Shown piece by piece: positions 1 to 13,957 of a stretch of DNA of 64,000 nt. The stretch's first letter is position 1, and each line of letters starts with the position of its first letter. The notes beneath the pieces were generated by a model, which worked only from the letters and a program-made list of their open reading frames with translations, ran no database searches and was not told where the DNA came from. The position numbers were made by a program, and so were the translations under genes. This DNA is from Phoebastria nigripes (Eukaryota; Chordata; Aves; Procellariiformes; Diomedeidae), in NCBI GenBank assembly GCA_035582835.1, contig JAYKAV010002952.1, forward strand, positions 392,472 to 456,471, read 5' to 3'.

Positions 1-462
1 TTGAGATAAAGACAGTTTAACAGGGAAAGCAAAAGCCGTGCACGCAAGCAAAGCAAAACAAGGAATTCATTCACTACTTCCCATCGGCAGGCAGGTGTTC
101 AGCCATCGCCAGGAAGGCAGGGTTCCATCATGCGTAACAGTGCCTTGGGAAGATAAACGCCATCACTCCGAACGTCCCCCCCTTCCTTCTTCTTCCCCCA
201 GCTTTATATACTGAGCATGATGTCATATGGTATGGAATACCCCATTGGCCAGTTGGGTTAGCTGTCCTGACTATGCTCCCTCCCAGCTTCTTGTGCACCT
301 GGCAGAGCATGGGAAGCTGAAAAGTCCTTGACTGGTAGACTACTTAGCAACAACTAAAAACATCAGTGTGTTATCAACAATATTCTCATACCAAATCCAA
401 AACATAGCACTATACCAACTCCTAGGAAAAAAATTAACTCTATCCCAGCTGAAACCAGGACA
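1..462 (-). mobile_element. ERV-L-like LTR, minus strand, truncated by window edge
   Basis: Read on the minus strand, this segment begins TGTCCTGG at 462 and runs through the same sequence as the LTR at 23737-24330. Shared landmarks are the GGGATAGAGTTAA stretch near the start, a TATA box, the region after it, and the CTGTCTTTATCTCAA stretch that falls at position 1. About the last 110 bases of the LTR (the 3' end with the ACA terminus) lie outside the window, so the target-site duplication cannot be tested; its 462-side flank begins AGATG. The window cannot show whether this is a solo LTR or the edge of a provirus, but no internal retroviral sequence lies on the visible side. No open reading frame here is meaningful. 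The assignment to an avian class III (ERV-L) family rests on the sequence type and on the 5-bp duplication of the sister copy. Confidence 0.85.
203..210 (-). promoter_or_regulatory. TATA box of the left LTR
   Basis: On the minus strand this reads TATATAAA, at the same place in the LTR as the TATATAAAG-like box in the copy at 24 kb. In an LTR it would position transcription start about 25-30 bases downstream. Whether it is still active is unknown. Confidence 0.6.
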
Positions 463-510
463 AGATGGTGGTTCTTGAGATGAGGGAGACCTTTCCTTTC
501 TCTTATCCTC

Positions 511-531
511 AAAATAAATAAATAAATAAAA
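511..531. repeat. (TAAA)n microsatellite
   Basis: About five tandem AAAT/TAAA units lie shortly outside the left LTR. Confidence 0.8.
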
Positions 532-3482
532 ACTGAAGTGTGTCCGTTTCATACACATGCAGATTGAGAGTAAATTCTAGAACTTTTTTTTTTCATAACA
601 CTGGTTCACCCAAAACATCTATTTACTTTCACTTTAACAAATAACACTCACAATATAATGCAAAAAAGCCCTCAATTTAATTTTGTGTATCATTATGAAA
701 GCTTCACTCCTTCCTAAGATTTGTCTAGAAGAGATAAAATATGACGTCGATAACATCTGAAATCTCACTGATAAAAACTTAAATGCAACAGTGGGCGGTT
801 TTTTAAGTTCACATGTATCCAGGGAACAATGAATAAGAGATAAATCAGTATGATGCTACACATATTTATTCAGCCTTTATCAACAACGTTACACATATTT
901 TACAGTAAAGAAGTAGATTACACAAGAGTAGCCTTTCTAGTCTGTCATCCCCAAGCAGGCAGTTGTTTCATATACTTCTTTGTGAAAATTAATTTACCTT
1001 CATTGCAATGCTATTTAGGGGGTTTTATTATTATTTTGTTTTGTTTTTCCTTTTCTAATCCAATATGGAATTACTACATNTAATTTTGAGGGAGACATTT
1101 GAAAGAACTGATATGAATGACTCCAGAAGGCTAAGGAAATAATTTTCCTGGAACTCTTATGTTCAGTCTTCTCATTCAAACTTGAAATATGGTTTGCAGA
1201 AACCTGGCTCATGGGAACAGACAGGGGACCCACCCCAGAAATTAAATTCATTACTAAACACAGCAGGGAGTCCTAGAACCAGGAGGTACTGCCCTTCATT
1301 CATTACTGTGGGCAGAGGATGACATTTTAGTGGAAGTTACAAAATTATTTCAGTCACATGATTTGAAAAGTGAAATATCCCAGGGAAAACTCTGCATGTA
1401 TATTAAAAGTGGTCTGCTCCGGACAGCTGTGTGAATCTGAGATTCNAAAGGAAGTGACAAGTTTTGAACTAGAATGATGTACTACACAAATACGTATTTA
1501 CGCTCTTAATTTTGATTTACCATACTTATACTACTACTACTATCAGTTCAGTGGTGGATAAGTAATTTACCAAGAAAAGTGAAGTCATATCCTTCAATTT
1601 ATTCTTGTGTAATATTCCTGTGTATTCCTGTGTAANTCAAACACTATTCGAGTTCACAAATTAATATCTCATCCCTGGTACCTCCCGTAAACAGTAAGTT
1701 CTCCCAGTGTATTTAAGAATTCAAAAAGTTGCTAAGCAGAAGCTTTTGGTAGCCTTGGCAATGTCAGAATTGCAGGTGTAATGCCATGAATGTGTAAATG
1801 TAAGTTTTGTAGCTCATAATGACTGAAAAACAAGACTGTTGAAATGATAAAATTCTAAGTAAGTCAAAAAGGCAAATTTCAGTTTTAATATTGCCATGGA
1901 AGTGATTTAATTTTCAGTATAGAAAAATATATTTATAGTATAGAAAATAATATTTATTATTATTTTATTTATTACATAATATTTATTACAAAAATATTTC
2001 TCTTTTTGTTATTCGGTCAGTCTTGGCAAAAAGAAGTATGTGCAATTCTTTGAATATGGTGGAGGAGTACAGCTCAAGTGACATGTTTCCATAACCCAAA
2101 TCGGAAAAGTTTTTGAGTATTTCAGACATACTATGAAATGCTATTTGTTAGGCTTCCAAGGCTAAATCAAAGGCCTCACACCAAAAGCCCAAACTTGTCA
2201 CCGTATCTTCATAATACATCTTCAGGTGTTTCCTCCTGTGCTGCATCCTCCTTTGGGAGCCAACATAAATTACTCTGCTCATCCTGGAATCAAACTGATT
2301 CCTAAATATCTTCTGGCAACTTATCTGACCCTTATTTATTCTCAGCTGGGAGGTTGCTACACATTGAACTGGACTGATGCAATCTCTTAAGTATTTTGTG
2401 AAACTACTATTTTCTCTGGAATTTCAGCATATGCTTTATTGTCCTCCCAATAACTTGTCTTACTGGAACCAGAACTATGAGATGGTTGCAAGATAAATAC
2501 AGTAAGCTAAANACATTCTTGTGAGATGACTGGCATATAGAGTAACACAGAGTCTTTAGAAATTCCAGACCTTATGCTTCATTTTTATCAATTTTAGAGT
2601 GACTTTCTCTTATCAAAATTGAGAACCAAGGGGAAAAATTATTTCCCCTATCATTTAGCTCTACATAGAAAATGTCATAACTTATTTTATTATTATTGTT
2701 ACTGTTAGCATGGAAAAACACTTACATGGTCACAGCCTGTGCAGCTCTCTGTCAGGCCCCATGAGNACCTGGAAGACAAGTTAATTAAACTTGACAAAAA
2801 ATAAGTTCTCTTTTTTAATTCAGACATATTTATCAGTTTCATTGCTTATGGAACTATTTGTCATTATAAAGAACTAATGAATATTTAAGCTTGAGAAATT
2901 ATGTCAATTGCATTATCTGTTTAACTTTGCATAAACTGATATGTCTCTAATGAAATGACTGTTTCTTCCAAAAATGGTCTTGCTTAACTGGTGATTTAAT
3001 GCTTTTGGTAGACAAACTAGTCTCTGTGACAGAAACTTGACTCAGGTGTCACCCTCATAGAACATGTGACCTGTGAAATAGAAAAAAAAGAGGACAAAAA
3101 GCTTTCTGAAATGTTTACATTGGTGGTTTTTTTGAAAGCTATCACATATGACAGTAACATGATAGAAATAGTAGCTCTGCTCATTTGAAAAATCCTACAC
3201 ATAATTTTCTCTACACATTGATTAACTCAAAAGATTTCTTATTAAATTATGTGCAATATCAAATCAGCATATAATCTGTCTACTGTGTCTTTCTAAGTAT
3301 TTTTAAAATTTGTTGGTTTGAATGGATTGGGCCAGTTTATTGGTCCAGTGCAAAATTTCTATGTAAGGTGATTTTCTTATCAAATAAAATACCCATTTTT
3401 TACCTGATGATTTTGAAATTAATATTTATCAACATACGTGTGTCCCTGTTTCATTTGTTGCTAAATGGCCAACTCTTCTCCA

Positions 3483-3506
3483 GTTAGATAGTTAGATAGT
3501 TAGACA
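3483..3506. repeat. Three 8-bp tandem units (GTTAGATA)
   Basis: Two perfect GTTAGATA units are followed by a third with one change (GTTAGACA). An 18-bp tandem repeat follows a few bases later. Confidence 0.8.
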
Positions 3507-3513
3507 GCCTAGG

Positions 3514-3568
3514 TGTTTATATTTCCTTCATGTTTATATTTTCCTCCATGTTTATATTTTCCTCCATG
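3514..3568. repeat. 18-bp tandem repeat, three copies
   Basis: The unit is TGTTTATATTTTCCTCCA. The first copy is one base shorter and has one substitution; the second and third are identical. This is a small minisatellite, probably made by slippage. Confidence 0.85.
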
Positions 3569-5194
3569 ACAAACAGAAATCACCAACTGTATTGTAAGTA
3601 AAAGAAAGTTGAAGTGATCAATGTTATAATGCACAATGCAAAAAGATATCAATTAGTTTATGTATGTTTTGTAATGGTTAATCCTTGAGTATACAGGAAT
3701 ACAGCATTTCACAACAAAGATAAGAAAATTTGTCACTTTGTCACTGACTGGAAACATTTAAAGGATTGCGCTATCCTAAATACCAGTTTGACAAAATGTA
3801 GTATTCATCTGACATTTATTCTATTACTGTTTCATGGCCATTCCTTTACAGACTGGTTTTAAAATGCACATTTATAGGATCAGATTTTTCCTTTTTAAAG
3901 CAGCCAAGTGTGATAGGAATACNGGCCTCCTACACCTCTGCAGTTTCTTGGTGATGCTTACCCAATAAAAGAAAACATTAAGTAAATCCTCTGTTTTACA
4001 CCTACATACAATAGACCTTAGGAGTAGCTGCTTTCTTTAATCTCTGGTTACAGGAAGATGAAAAGTAGGCATAGTAGGGCTTAGTCTCTCATACTATCCC
4101 TTACTTAAGGGCTCACACTCCTTGGTCTCCATTGCCATCGTCTTCCCACAAAGGAGCATCATGAAAACAAGTTTTTTAAATGTCCATCTTAAGTTCTAGA
4201 AGCACTGCTCTAGGCAAGCTTGCTCTAGGCAAGCAAGTTTGCTCCTTGCCTCTATTGTAGTGTAACTAGAACTAAGAAAATATAAACCTTAGCCTTGGCT
4301 ATCTCATAAGTTTGGGTGCCTTTCAAAATCTTCCATTCCTGCTCATAGCTCTCTCAGCTTCAGAAAGAAGCCGATAACTCATCTGACTTATTTGATCTGG
4401 CTCTAAGAGCGAATCAATAACTGTCTCCCTTTGCAGTTTCTTATGTTACTGCTGTAAGAGGCAAAGGAAAGACATAGAGAGCTACCCAAGGTCCCTTTGG
4501 ATGTGCCAGCTCCAGTGCTAGACACAACGTATCTGAATCAGCCTTGTGTTGCCATCTGTATCCAGGCTAATTTGTCTTTGTTGAGAAGCAAAGATAGATG
4601 GGGCTTCTGGGTCCCAAGCTAGCATTGTTTGGCAGCAAAATATATATCTACACACGTGTAGACATATTGAACCAGTTATAGTTATCCTGCAAATCCCTAC
4701 TACATCACTATTGCTTGGTATCTTATATCCTCTCTTGCTTTCAGACACTAATGGTGAGCCATAATGGGAAAAGAAACAGGATGCCAAAACCCACATCCTT
4801 AAATCCATACATTCAACAAATAATATTTTAACAGAGAATTTGTTATTTTAGGACCCTCAGTATTAGTGGGAGAGCACAGTCTGCTTTTCACTTCCTTCTT
4901 TGCTCATCCCAAAGATTATATAATGAGAAATTGGGTAACAAAATTCAGTAACTGCCAATCAAATACTTAACGGCCAGCAGGTGTTTGTGTCATGGATGTA
5001 CCATTGGACTATTTCTTTTGAGATTAAAAAGATATATTTATATACTAATGTATAATGGAGATGGTGAATAAAATGAACACTTTTATTTCCTATTCCTCTA
5101 AATATCTCCGATTCAGTGAGCACTGCAGTGAAGTTCAGTACTTTACCACAGTAACAGTAAATGCTGCTTTTTTGATGCCACCCACTCTATAGCC

Positions 5195-5234
5195 TCAGAG
5201 AGAAAAAAAAGGGGGAAAAAAGAAAAAAAAAAAA
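5195..5234. repeat. Homopurine A/G tract
   Basis: About 40 bases of almost pure A and G include runs of 8 A, 5 G, 6 A and 12 A. Homopurine tracts of this sort are low-complexity DNA and can in principle form triplexes. Confidence 0.7.
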
Positions 5235-6381
5235 CCTCAAGGCAATTCAACTGAGAAATTTCATACATGAAATGAAAAGATTTCCTACTCTTCTCTCTGT
5301 CATAAGAACTAGTGCACCAACTGAGAGAGGGGGAGAGAGGAATTACAGCTTTCTAGGTCCTTACAATGTTACTAAAGAAAACGATCACATCATAGAGTAC
5401 TGTGCTTGTCTCTTTATGAAAGACAAGGACCTGAACTTTGCTTTCAGGAACGTGTTCAATTATCAGAGCCCAAAGTGATCTGCCAGCAGCCCAAAGCTCA
5501 AATGGGCTGTAACATGAAATTTCCATTCTATGAGAATTGTAACATTTTTAACCATCATATGAACCAGCAAAAATATATATTCCTCCTAGGAGAAAAGGTT
5601 TCGGAAATGTTATCTGTGCTTTACAAGACCAAACAACATTTTTGCAAAATTGGCTGAGTTTGTCATTTTTCCACCCCACCAATGGAAACTAAGATAAAGC
5701 ATGAAAACACAATTTTGTATTTGACACAGTGGGCATCTTCTGACATCTTCTAACCTTATTTGCATCAGCTACTACCAGCCCTTTGTACATATAGAAAAAC
5801 AAATACAATTTGAAGACCCTACGAGAAAGATATCGATGTCCTAGTGACACTTGAAGTATNATTATTTAAAAGAAAGAAGATAATTCAAAACACAGTGCCC
5901 TTTTAGGGCAAGTCCTTCTACATGGACTATTTTCAATGATATATAACAGATAGGAAGTTCAACTTTTGACTGCACCATAGAAAGACATTTTAACAAAGGG
6001 AGTCAAAGGTAAGAGTGTATTGACCGACCTAACTATGTTGGAGTAACTAGATTTAGATGTTACAAGAATGAAGTCCTAAATTCCAACAGTAGTACTGTCA
6101 ATGGAAAGTATTTTATACTGTTCTGTTTCAGCAACGTGATCTTTTCCTATATTTCAGCATATTTGTACCTTTTGCCCTCCAGGCATTTCTTTATACGGTC
6201 ATTGCAAACCCAGAATTCTCCTTATGTGTAAACGTTCTCTTCACGCATGCTCGGCACTCCCTTGTGGTCCTTCCTCCCTTCCCTCCATGCAGCACATGCT
6301 GCCCGCTCCAACCAAGTGTGACAGGATTTTACCTCTAAAACCTTAAATCACCACAAATGAAATGAAATTAAATGAAATGAA

Positions 6382-6421
6382 GGAGAGGAGAGGAGCGGAG
6401 TGGAGCGGAGAGGAGAGGAGA
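6382..6421. repeat. (GGAGA)n/(GGAGC)n purine minisatellite
   Basis: There are about eight tandem 5-bp units, mostly GGAGA or GGAGC, with one TGGAG. A short ATGAAATTAA-type repeat lies just before it. Open reading frames over this tract on both strands are low-complexity translations, not genes. Confidence 0.85.
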
Positions 6422-9231
6422 AAGGAAGATATAGTCACTGTATCATATTGTTGGACTGGAAGGTGTGCAGGTATCCCTGAGGAGAAAGTGCTTTTGGCAG
6501 CTACAAAACAGCTTTTCAGGTTAATGTTCAAGAGGTACTTATAGAAGGTATAGTGAAATTACACAACCTTTCAAATTTTCAGCCCATTTAACAAAGTGCT
6601 TCCAGTTTCCATTTTATATCAGGTGAAACAATGAATATTGAACAAAATGTTAATCTCTATCATGAGCTTTTTATTAAACTGTGTTCAGAGTAGAGCATTT
6701 ATTAAATAAAGGAGTTAGAATAATGAAAAGCAATGTAGAGCCATTGGCTTTGGGCAGTTCCTGTTCATTTAATTATTTTTCTCTTCTGAGTACAGTTCAA
6801 GATGCTGCAGGACATTAAGAAAACAAGGTTTTATCTTCGTCTTCCCAATTTTCTCATTTTAGTAGACACTCTATATCTCCTAAATGTGTGTAAGTTCCTT
6901 TTTTATGACTAATGTCTTTCTATCCCAGTATAGCTCTGCAGCTGTTTTCTTGAAGAGGTCAAGTAGAATAAAACAAAGGAAGATACAGAAGGGCTGGTGA
7001 AAAACAGGGTGGAGGAATCACTGTGGATCTGATTCTGCTGGGAAAGGGGAGGAAAAGTCCCCATATGCCGTAACACTTTGTTTTGCTTTTTCTCCAGTAG
7101 TCTGGGTTTCAGTCTGTGGGCTTTTTGTGGCAGAAAGCATGCCTGATTTGTCAGTAAACCTGATGGTACCTTGTAGCCAGGATGGGGCTCATAAGCCAAT
7201 CTGATTTGCAGGACCAGACTGCCTGCTGGTATGAATCAGCACTGCTTCAATGGAGCTATGCTCTCTCTCCACTTCAGCATTTTCTTAAATTTTCTCATTA
7301 GAAAAATTTGAGCTCTGTGCAAAATTTCAACTATATGTAACAAGGACAATGTTTCTAGCTTTGCAAAAGAATGTGAAATAACATCACTGATGGTCCCATA
7401 AAGACTACATTCAAACAAGAGGCCTGACTATGTGACTTAACTATTCCCTACCTTGTGAAAGGACGAGTCCTGGGCACATGTTGGCCTCTCTCCTTACTCA
7501 CAGCCTGATTTCAATGAGATGGAAGTCCAGGCATGCAAGATTAAGGTAGATGTGGCGTATAGACTAGCCAGCTCCCTAGTCTGCATGACTGGGGGAAATC
7601 AGGAAGCACTGTAGGGCAAATCTTGCCAATGGTTTAGATTTATCCTTAGTGAACCTGTTCTCTCATATAGTTTAAAGAAACATGCAGACTTACTGCAAGT
7701 TGGATGCATTAGATGGGCCAAGAGATCATCATGAGAAATTAGTGTACCATCTGCTAAGTTTTGCTTGTTATGGCCATCTCAAAGTATTTGTGGGTTTGTT
7801 CTTGTTTGCTGTTCACTTGTCAATTAAAGTTACAGAACCAAAGAAATGCTCAGTCTGACCAGGCATCTTCAGCCAATTATTTATAACCCATACAAGGCTG
7901 CATAAAGTCAGGAGAAAACTGCAAAACAAATAAGGGAATAAAGGCACATCTGGAAAAGAGAAAGTGTATCCAAATGCTACAGTGCAAGACACTGTGCAAT
8001 AAAACATACCCACAGAATAAAGCACCAGATTATGAAGCAAGTCAGCAGCTTTTTTTTATTTTTTCTTTCTCTTCTATTAAGAAAAATAAACCTAACCAGG
8101 GAGATAAAGCTGTTTTCTCCAATTGCTGGTACATATGCACTAGCACAATGAAACAAGATAGATGACATGCACAAACACTTCAACTAATTAGACAGCAGTG
8201 GAATTTCTGAAAATAACCCGTATGTCATTTTAAGCACTTAGTGCAGGTTCAGACTTAACATGCACACACATGCACACATGTGTATATACAAACGCAGAAA
8301 AAAGAAATTAGCAAGTTTTTTGAAATGGGATTTCTTATCTGTGAAAATGTGCTGTCTGCATTTGCCTACTAATGGGTTTGATTCAGAGAATAGGTTACAG
8401 TTCTTTACATTTATACCAGTAGAGCATTGCTGATTTAAGGAGAGGAAACAGGGGGCAACTGAAACAACGGAGAAGAACTTCCCTATGTAATAACTGGCTT
8501 TGCTCAGTATGAAATGTTTTCTCCATATAAACACTCTACATTTTAAAATCTACAGTACAGATCTCAGGAAACATTTTGTCGCAAATTCCCATTTTCTGTT
8601 CTTCAGTTTCTGGTTAATATTGCAGAATAATTTACTTGAAGGCCAGCTGTTTCTGAGAGCTGTCCATAAAGCTCTCCTTTTTATTCTTTCTGGACTCATT
8701 TTACAGCAGTTTCATGTGCCAAGCACAATAAGGACCCATTCTTCATTGTTCTTCAAAGTCACTATAAATAATAAGAATCATAAATACAATCATATGTATA
8801 ACTCAAGTCTGTAAGCACAGTAACTGTGGTGCCTTGCTGAAGCATCTGTCAATAAACATATTTCTCAGGTTTAAAGCCTATTCAAAAGGTAAATGCTGAA
8901 AAATATCCCATATTCGACAGTTTAGATAATAATTCAATTTTCTGAATCTCCCTCTGGCACTTGTGGAGTCCATTTTGAGTCTCTCCAGTTAAAGCTTACT
9001 CAGTTTTATATCACTACCCAAATGATCAAAGCTAGAGGAAAAGCTTTTAGTCCTACAGAGGATAAGGAAGCTCATATTTTATCTGACTCTTCATGATGGG
9101 ACTCCATGCTTAAACTGATCTAATTTGCTCGGATATAGCAGGAAGGAAAATACCTCAGAATCAGAGCTAAGAAGCTGCTGGCATCACTGGAAAAGAGGAA
9201 AGTTAAGTATGAACAGGAAAAAAAAAAATTA

Positions 9232-9258
9232 TGTATTTATGTATTTATTTATTTATTC
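9232..9258. repeat. (TATT)n microsatellite after an A-run
   Basis: An 11-base A-run at 9218-9228 is followed by TATGTATT/TATTTATT units. Confidence 0.75.
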
Positions 9259-9569
9259 ATATTGTCTCTTTGACATTTCATAAGAATATGCTGTTAATAG
9301 GAAACATTTAAGCAAAGAAAATATTCTACCTTTTTTAAAGGACTGGGACAAAGTGAAGTGGGTTTTAATAGTGCTTAGCTTGGGGAGTTTCTTTTTTAAA
9401 CCACATTGTTAAGGGAATTTTCTGGAAGTGGAACTAGAGAGTTCAGATGCCATTTGGAAATTTTTTTTTTTTTAAATATTCTATGATAATTTACCAAAAA
9501 ACATTTATGGTATCAGATGGTATTCATTTGAATGGGAACACATCGTTGCTGATGAGCAGTGCTAAGTAT

Positions 9570-10705
9570 ATCACATCCACCTCTCATCACACCCACACAG
9601 CCTGGTTTTTTTCATTGTAGAAGGTCATCAGGTCAGACAAGAAGGAATTTCCATTGGTAAATCTGAGTTGACTGTCACTAATTATCTCCCTGTCCTTCAC
9701 ATGTTTGGAAATTAGTTCTGTGAAAATGTGCTTTATGATCTTTCCAGAAACTTAGGTGAGGCTGACTGTCCTTCTTGATTTCACCCAAAGTGTCAGAGCA
9801 ATGCTTACATACACCTCTCTGCTGGTCCTTGTTTCCACCTCCTATATCCTCCCATTTTCCTCTTGAATTCAGAAGCCTCTGCCAAAATTCCCAGTGTTCC
9901 TCCACAATGAGATTATTTGTTCCTAACCTTCAAATAAGTTTTTCTCAAAAAACAAACAGCTCTCCTGGGTACTTCTGCCCTTGGTCAGCTTGCCCCAGGG
10001 ATTCTGTCTAGCAGCTTCCGGAATATCCCAGAGTCTAATATCCCACAGCTCAGAGCCCTAACTCTGCTGTTCACCTGCCCGGTTTTCTTCTGGGTCCTGA
10101 ACGCCACCATTTTCTGGTTGCTGCAGCCCACCCTGCCAGCTATGACCACATTTGTCATTCTTCCTTGTTTGTAAGCACTAGGCAAACAGAGCGTTACTCC
10201 TGCTCACCCCCTCTAGCATTTTCATTAGGAAATTGTCACCAACAGAATTTAGGAACTTCTTGGATTGCTGCACAAAGCCATGCTGCACTCTCAGAAGATG
10301 GCTGTGTGGGTGTCATCTCCCATGAAGACTAGGGCCCATGGTCAGGACCCTTCCACTAATTCTTGGTGGGAACCCAAACCCCCTTCAGGCAGTTTGCAGC
10401 ATATCCTAGTGATGATACCACTGAAATTACTTCCCTCTGACCTTCGTCAGGTCTTGACAGACATGTCTCCCATTTGGCACTGGAGCTTAGTGCAGTGAAG
10501 TCATGCCTTTCCGTAGAGCACAACTCCCCTTCCTCTTTTTGTTGCTCAGCCCTTTCAAAGAGCCTGTACCCACCAAGGACTGTGCTCCACTTACGTGTGC
10601 CAGGTCCCCATGGCTCCCGTCACATCATAGCCCTGAGACTGCACATGGACTTCCAGTTCCTCTTGTTTCCAGATACAGATACTTGAGACAAGCTTCTGAA
10701 TGGCC
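9570..10705 (-). mobile_element. Old CR1 LINE interior (endonuclease to reverse transcriptase), degraded
   Basis: Two blocks match the CR1 coding region on the minus strand. At about 10180-10705 is the endonuclease domain: the stretch that would encode the ITETWWD motif lies near 10640-10670, and the conserved GDFN-type motif falls near 10315-10335, here degraded to begin MGDD. At about 9570-9780 is the start of the reverse transcriptase, the part that follows the Y-R-P-V-S-L-T-S motif and contains the HGF-type segment. The connecting part (9790-10170) is more diverged. Reading frames are broken by many stops and indels. The CR1 3' end should lie below 9570 and is missing, which is unusual because most CR1 copies are cut at the 5' end. 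The open reading frames in 9678-10736 are by-products of this element. The subfamily is not determined. Confidence 0.75.
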
Positions 10706-13700
10706 TCCCTTCGGTGCAGACACTAAAACTACCTAGTATGAGTTTTTATTTGAAAACACAATATGTGCATTACTTGTCCATAGGATGATAACTGACAAGG
10801 AAGATGAACTTCACATATCAGCCAATGAGAATAGTCTTAAAAATGAGCAAGGACAATAGCTAAGCAATATGGATTTTTTTTTTTTTTTCATTTTTATTTT
10901 ACCTCTCCCCATCTTTTAATTCCAGTATTTGTTTGTAGTAGCAGTCTTATATCCAGAGTAGGTGGAACAGGATTAGATTTTGAAGAGATTCTGAAAACAA
11001 AAATCTAGTTTTGTGTATTATTTCTTTTTAAAATATTTTTCTTAGTTTATAAAATAAATTTTTCAACTTCACAGTAGGATCTGGAAAACACAAGTCATCC
11101 ACAGTCATCCACAACACAGCATACAAGTAAAGGGAGGAAAGGGGAAAAGAAGGGATCCTTTAAGCTTTTAAAAGGTGTTGTTGGAAAATGTCATGCCATT
11201 GCTAAAGGAAGGCTTTTAAACTAGCTGCGCATACAATGTTCCAGCTACAGATCAAGGAAACCAGTTCCTAAGTACCAGTCCCAGTGCAAACAAGGAGCAA
11301 CACCATTAATATCAGTGGGATAATCTTGACATTAATTTTTTTATACAAGAGATGAGAAACAAATCTCAAGAGTTCAATAGATAGTGCTCATAAACCGAAG
11401 TATATCTTCAGAGATTCTGTTTTCTTTCTTCTAGATATTCACCNGTAGAAGCCTGAGTAAATGTACCTGCACGGGTTATTAAGTGGGAATATTTAGAATG
11501 ATCAAATGTCATGTGCTATTATTGCTCTTAGCTGCTGTACCTTGTTTACTTGCTTTCCTCCAGCGTCTTGTATTGGATGAAAAGAAAGGGAAAACTAAAG
11601 AGATATTCTTAATCTTCTTTTTTTTAATAGCCTGATGCTTGTAAATAAGATAATTAGTGTTTGTTTTTCATATGTTTTACAATGCAAGAAGAACTATTAA
11701 TATTTAGAAAATAGTGGATTTTAAATTATTGGCTATTTCCTGTCCAGATACTATTGATATTAATACTTGACATTACATTAANTCCCGTGGTGATCAGATA
11801 TTACAGCAATATGTGCAAGCAACATAATCCCACTAAGACGGAACTGGCAAAAGTCCAAGGAGCTCCTTCACAGAGTCCAGAAATTAGTTATGAAAAATAG
11901 TAGTTCAGCTTCTCGACTTCTCAATTATGGAATGCTGTATGTAGCAAATCTTATCAAGGGATATTAAAAAAAAAAAAAAAATCTGTGTACAACCAAACTT
12001 ACAGGAGGTTTCTGTGTACAACTGTTCAGGTAATATAGCTACCAAGTGGCTTCACTGCATTTGACTGTGGCACTGCCAGAAACAGGACCCTAAAGTATAA
12101 ATTAGTTTGAAGACCTAGGAGAAGTGCATGTTTTGCTTAAATGGGAGCAGAATGCAGAGGTATTTTCAAAACCCACTATTAATCTGTTTTCAGGTGCCCA
12201 AATGTAGCAAGTAACCAGGCATAAACTGTCACACCCCATTTGCCATGAGTCATTTTCACCAACTAACTCTCTCTGCTTGAGACATGGTCTTCTGCTGTCA
12301 GTGTACTTGGTTCTTCTCTATGCTGTCAGAGAGTGAGAGAAGAGAAAAAAAGTACATGAGCTTGTATGGAGTGGGAACGTACAGGCTCATATGGACTGGA
12401 AACTGCCAGACAGATACTTCCTTAATGGATTGGAAATTGTGTGAAAGTATCTTTTCACAGCAAGAGGCCAAACCATTTGGAACAGGAACTAAAAGCAAGT
12501 TGCCAGCCAGGAGCACAGATCTGCAGAGTCACAGAGCAGTGGCACAGCCCTATAAAGAGTCACTAGTCTCTAGTGCATCTGAAACTTGGCAAAGGGATCT
12601 ATTCATCTGTACAACCTCAGTGAATGAGGTTTTTTTAGTTGTGCAAATAAGCAGGTTCTTCTCTTGTGTGGGTGATAAAAGCAAAGCTTAATTCTGTGCA
12701 TACCAGGGGAATTTTCGATTAGTCCTAGACTGAGATCCTGTAGAAGTGACAAAGGGTACCATCTGCTTCACAGGCGGTTTGTTATCCAAATCAGATTACA
12801 GCAATGAAGACCACAGAATTACTGACAACAGAACAGCAGCGAGGAAAAAAAATCTTTTGCTAAAGAAAGTGTTATAAGTCTTCAAGGATCTTATGCTGCT
12901 GGTCACTTCAGCAACATATTAGTCAACAAACAGATCAAAAAATGCATAAAGTAGTAACAGATTCCAGTGTCAAATGTACCATCATATCCTTGAAAGGGAA
13001 GAGACATGTTACTTGTGTTTCACAGATTTGTTGAGAGTAGGTCCACACACTGTTCTCTGGTATGAAGGCCCACCTGCACACCATCCAGATGCTCTAACTC
13101 TCCCAGAGAAGGTAAGACAAAGAATACTGTTGCATTGAGGCAGAAGAATATAAACACTATCAGGAAAGTACTCAGGGACTAGACTTCCAATGTGGCTGCT
13201 ACAACCATGTTTAATGTTCTGTGCCCTCTTGCCATCCTGTCTTCTGCACCAGGAAGCCACCTGCATTCCCTACTCTCTTCTTAACATGGAGCCATCCACA
13301 GGAGACCACCCATTCCCCTCTCTCCCTTTAAGCACACCTGGCTGCACCTACCACCACCAATGCTGGCTCAAGATCTCTCACTATGCATATATCTCACCAC
13401 CTTACAACATTCATCAGTACCCTGGACCCAATCCCAGGGAACATCCATGCTCTCCACTTCTTCCATCTGCACTCATTCATGCTTTATTGCTGCAACCCAC
13501 AGTTTCTCACTCTGAATCTTCCTTCAGCATCCAGCCCAGCCAATGTATTCTGATTTCTGAATAATTGCTGGCCAGAGAATCTGTGCCCTTCCAATAGCCT
13601 GGGTTCTCCCCAGGTCAATCAATCTTCTCTATAGCTGAACAGTCAGGATTTACTCAGCAGCTCACCGCAGATACTATCACCCTGGGGGGACGGGGGGACC

Positions 13701-13957
13701 TGTAATGTACTTAATTAAATGTATTACCTGTGTTTAAAGTTAGCTTTTAACACTTCCCACACAAATCCCTCTGGCCTTTCTTGTGGCCTGTCTAAAGCAA
13801 GTACTAAGGAAACTGCAGCAGGCAGAAAGAGGAAATTAACAGATGTTCACATCAAAACATTGCAATAGCTTTGTCTCAGAAACACCCTTTTGGCAGTCAC
13901 TACAGAGAAACCAACTAGGCTGAAATAGTTGCAGGGGTCCAGCTACCCCATAATCTC

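Larger units (their letters stand above)
463..9569. other. Unique AT-rich non-coding DNA
   Basis: I see no gene, RNA gene or recognisable transposon here. The open reading frames are all under about 105 codons and carry no family motif. Small tandem repeats are listed separately. Smaller items are a 15-bp duplication at 4206-4235 (two copies of a unit starting TGCTCTAGGC), an AT-rich stretch around 1915-1990, and a purine-rich tract at 5195-5234. Very old transposon remnants that cannot be recognised by eye may be present. Confidence 0.6.

Noticed and set aside
3483..3568. Tandem units as a CRISPR array
   Set aside because: Repeats are directly adjacent without spacers and the genome is a vertebrate's.
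9678..10736. Cluster of short frames on both strands as a gene
   Set aside because: They fall in the old CR1 and the true homology runs on the minus strand across broken frames.
12284..12691. 135-codon plus-strand frame
   Set aside because: No recognisable domain, signal or repeat, no splice structure, and ordinary base composition around it.
13190..13564. 124-codon plus-strand frame rich in proline, serine and histidine
   Set aside because: It is a translation of a C-rich stretch; no family resemblance and no supporting signals.
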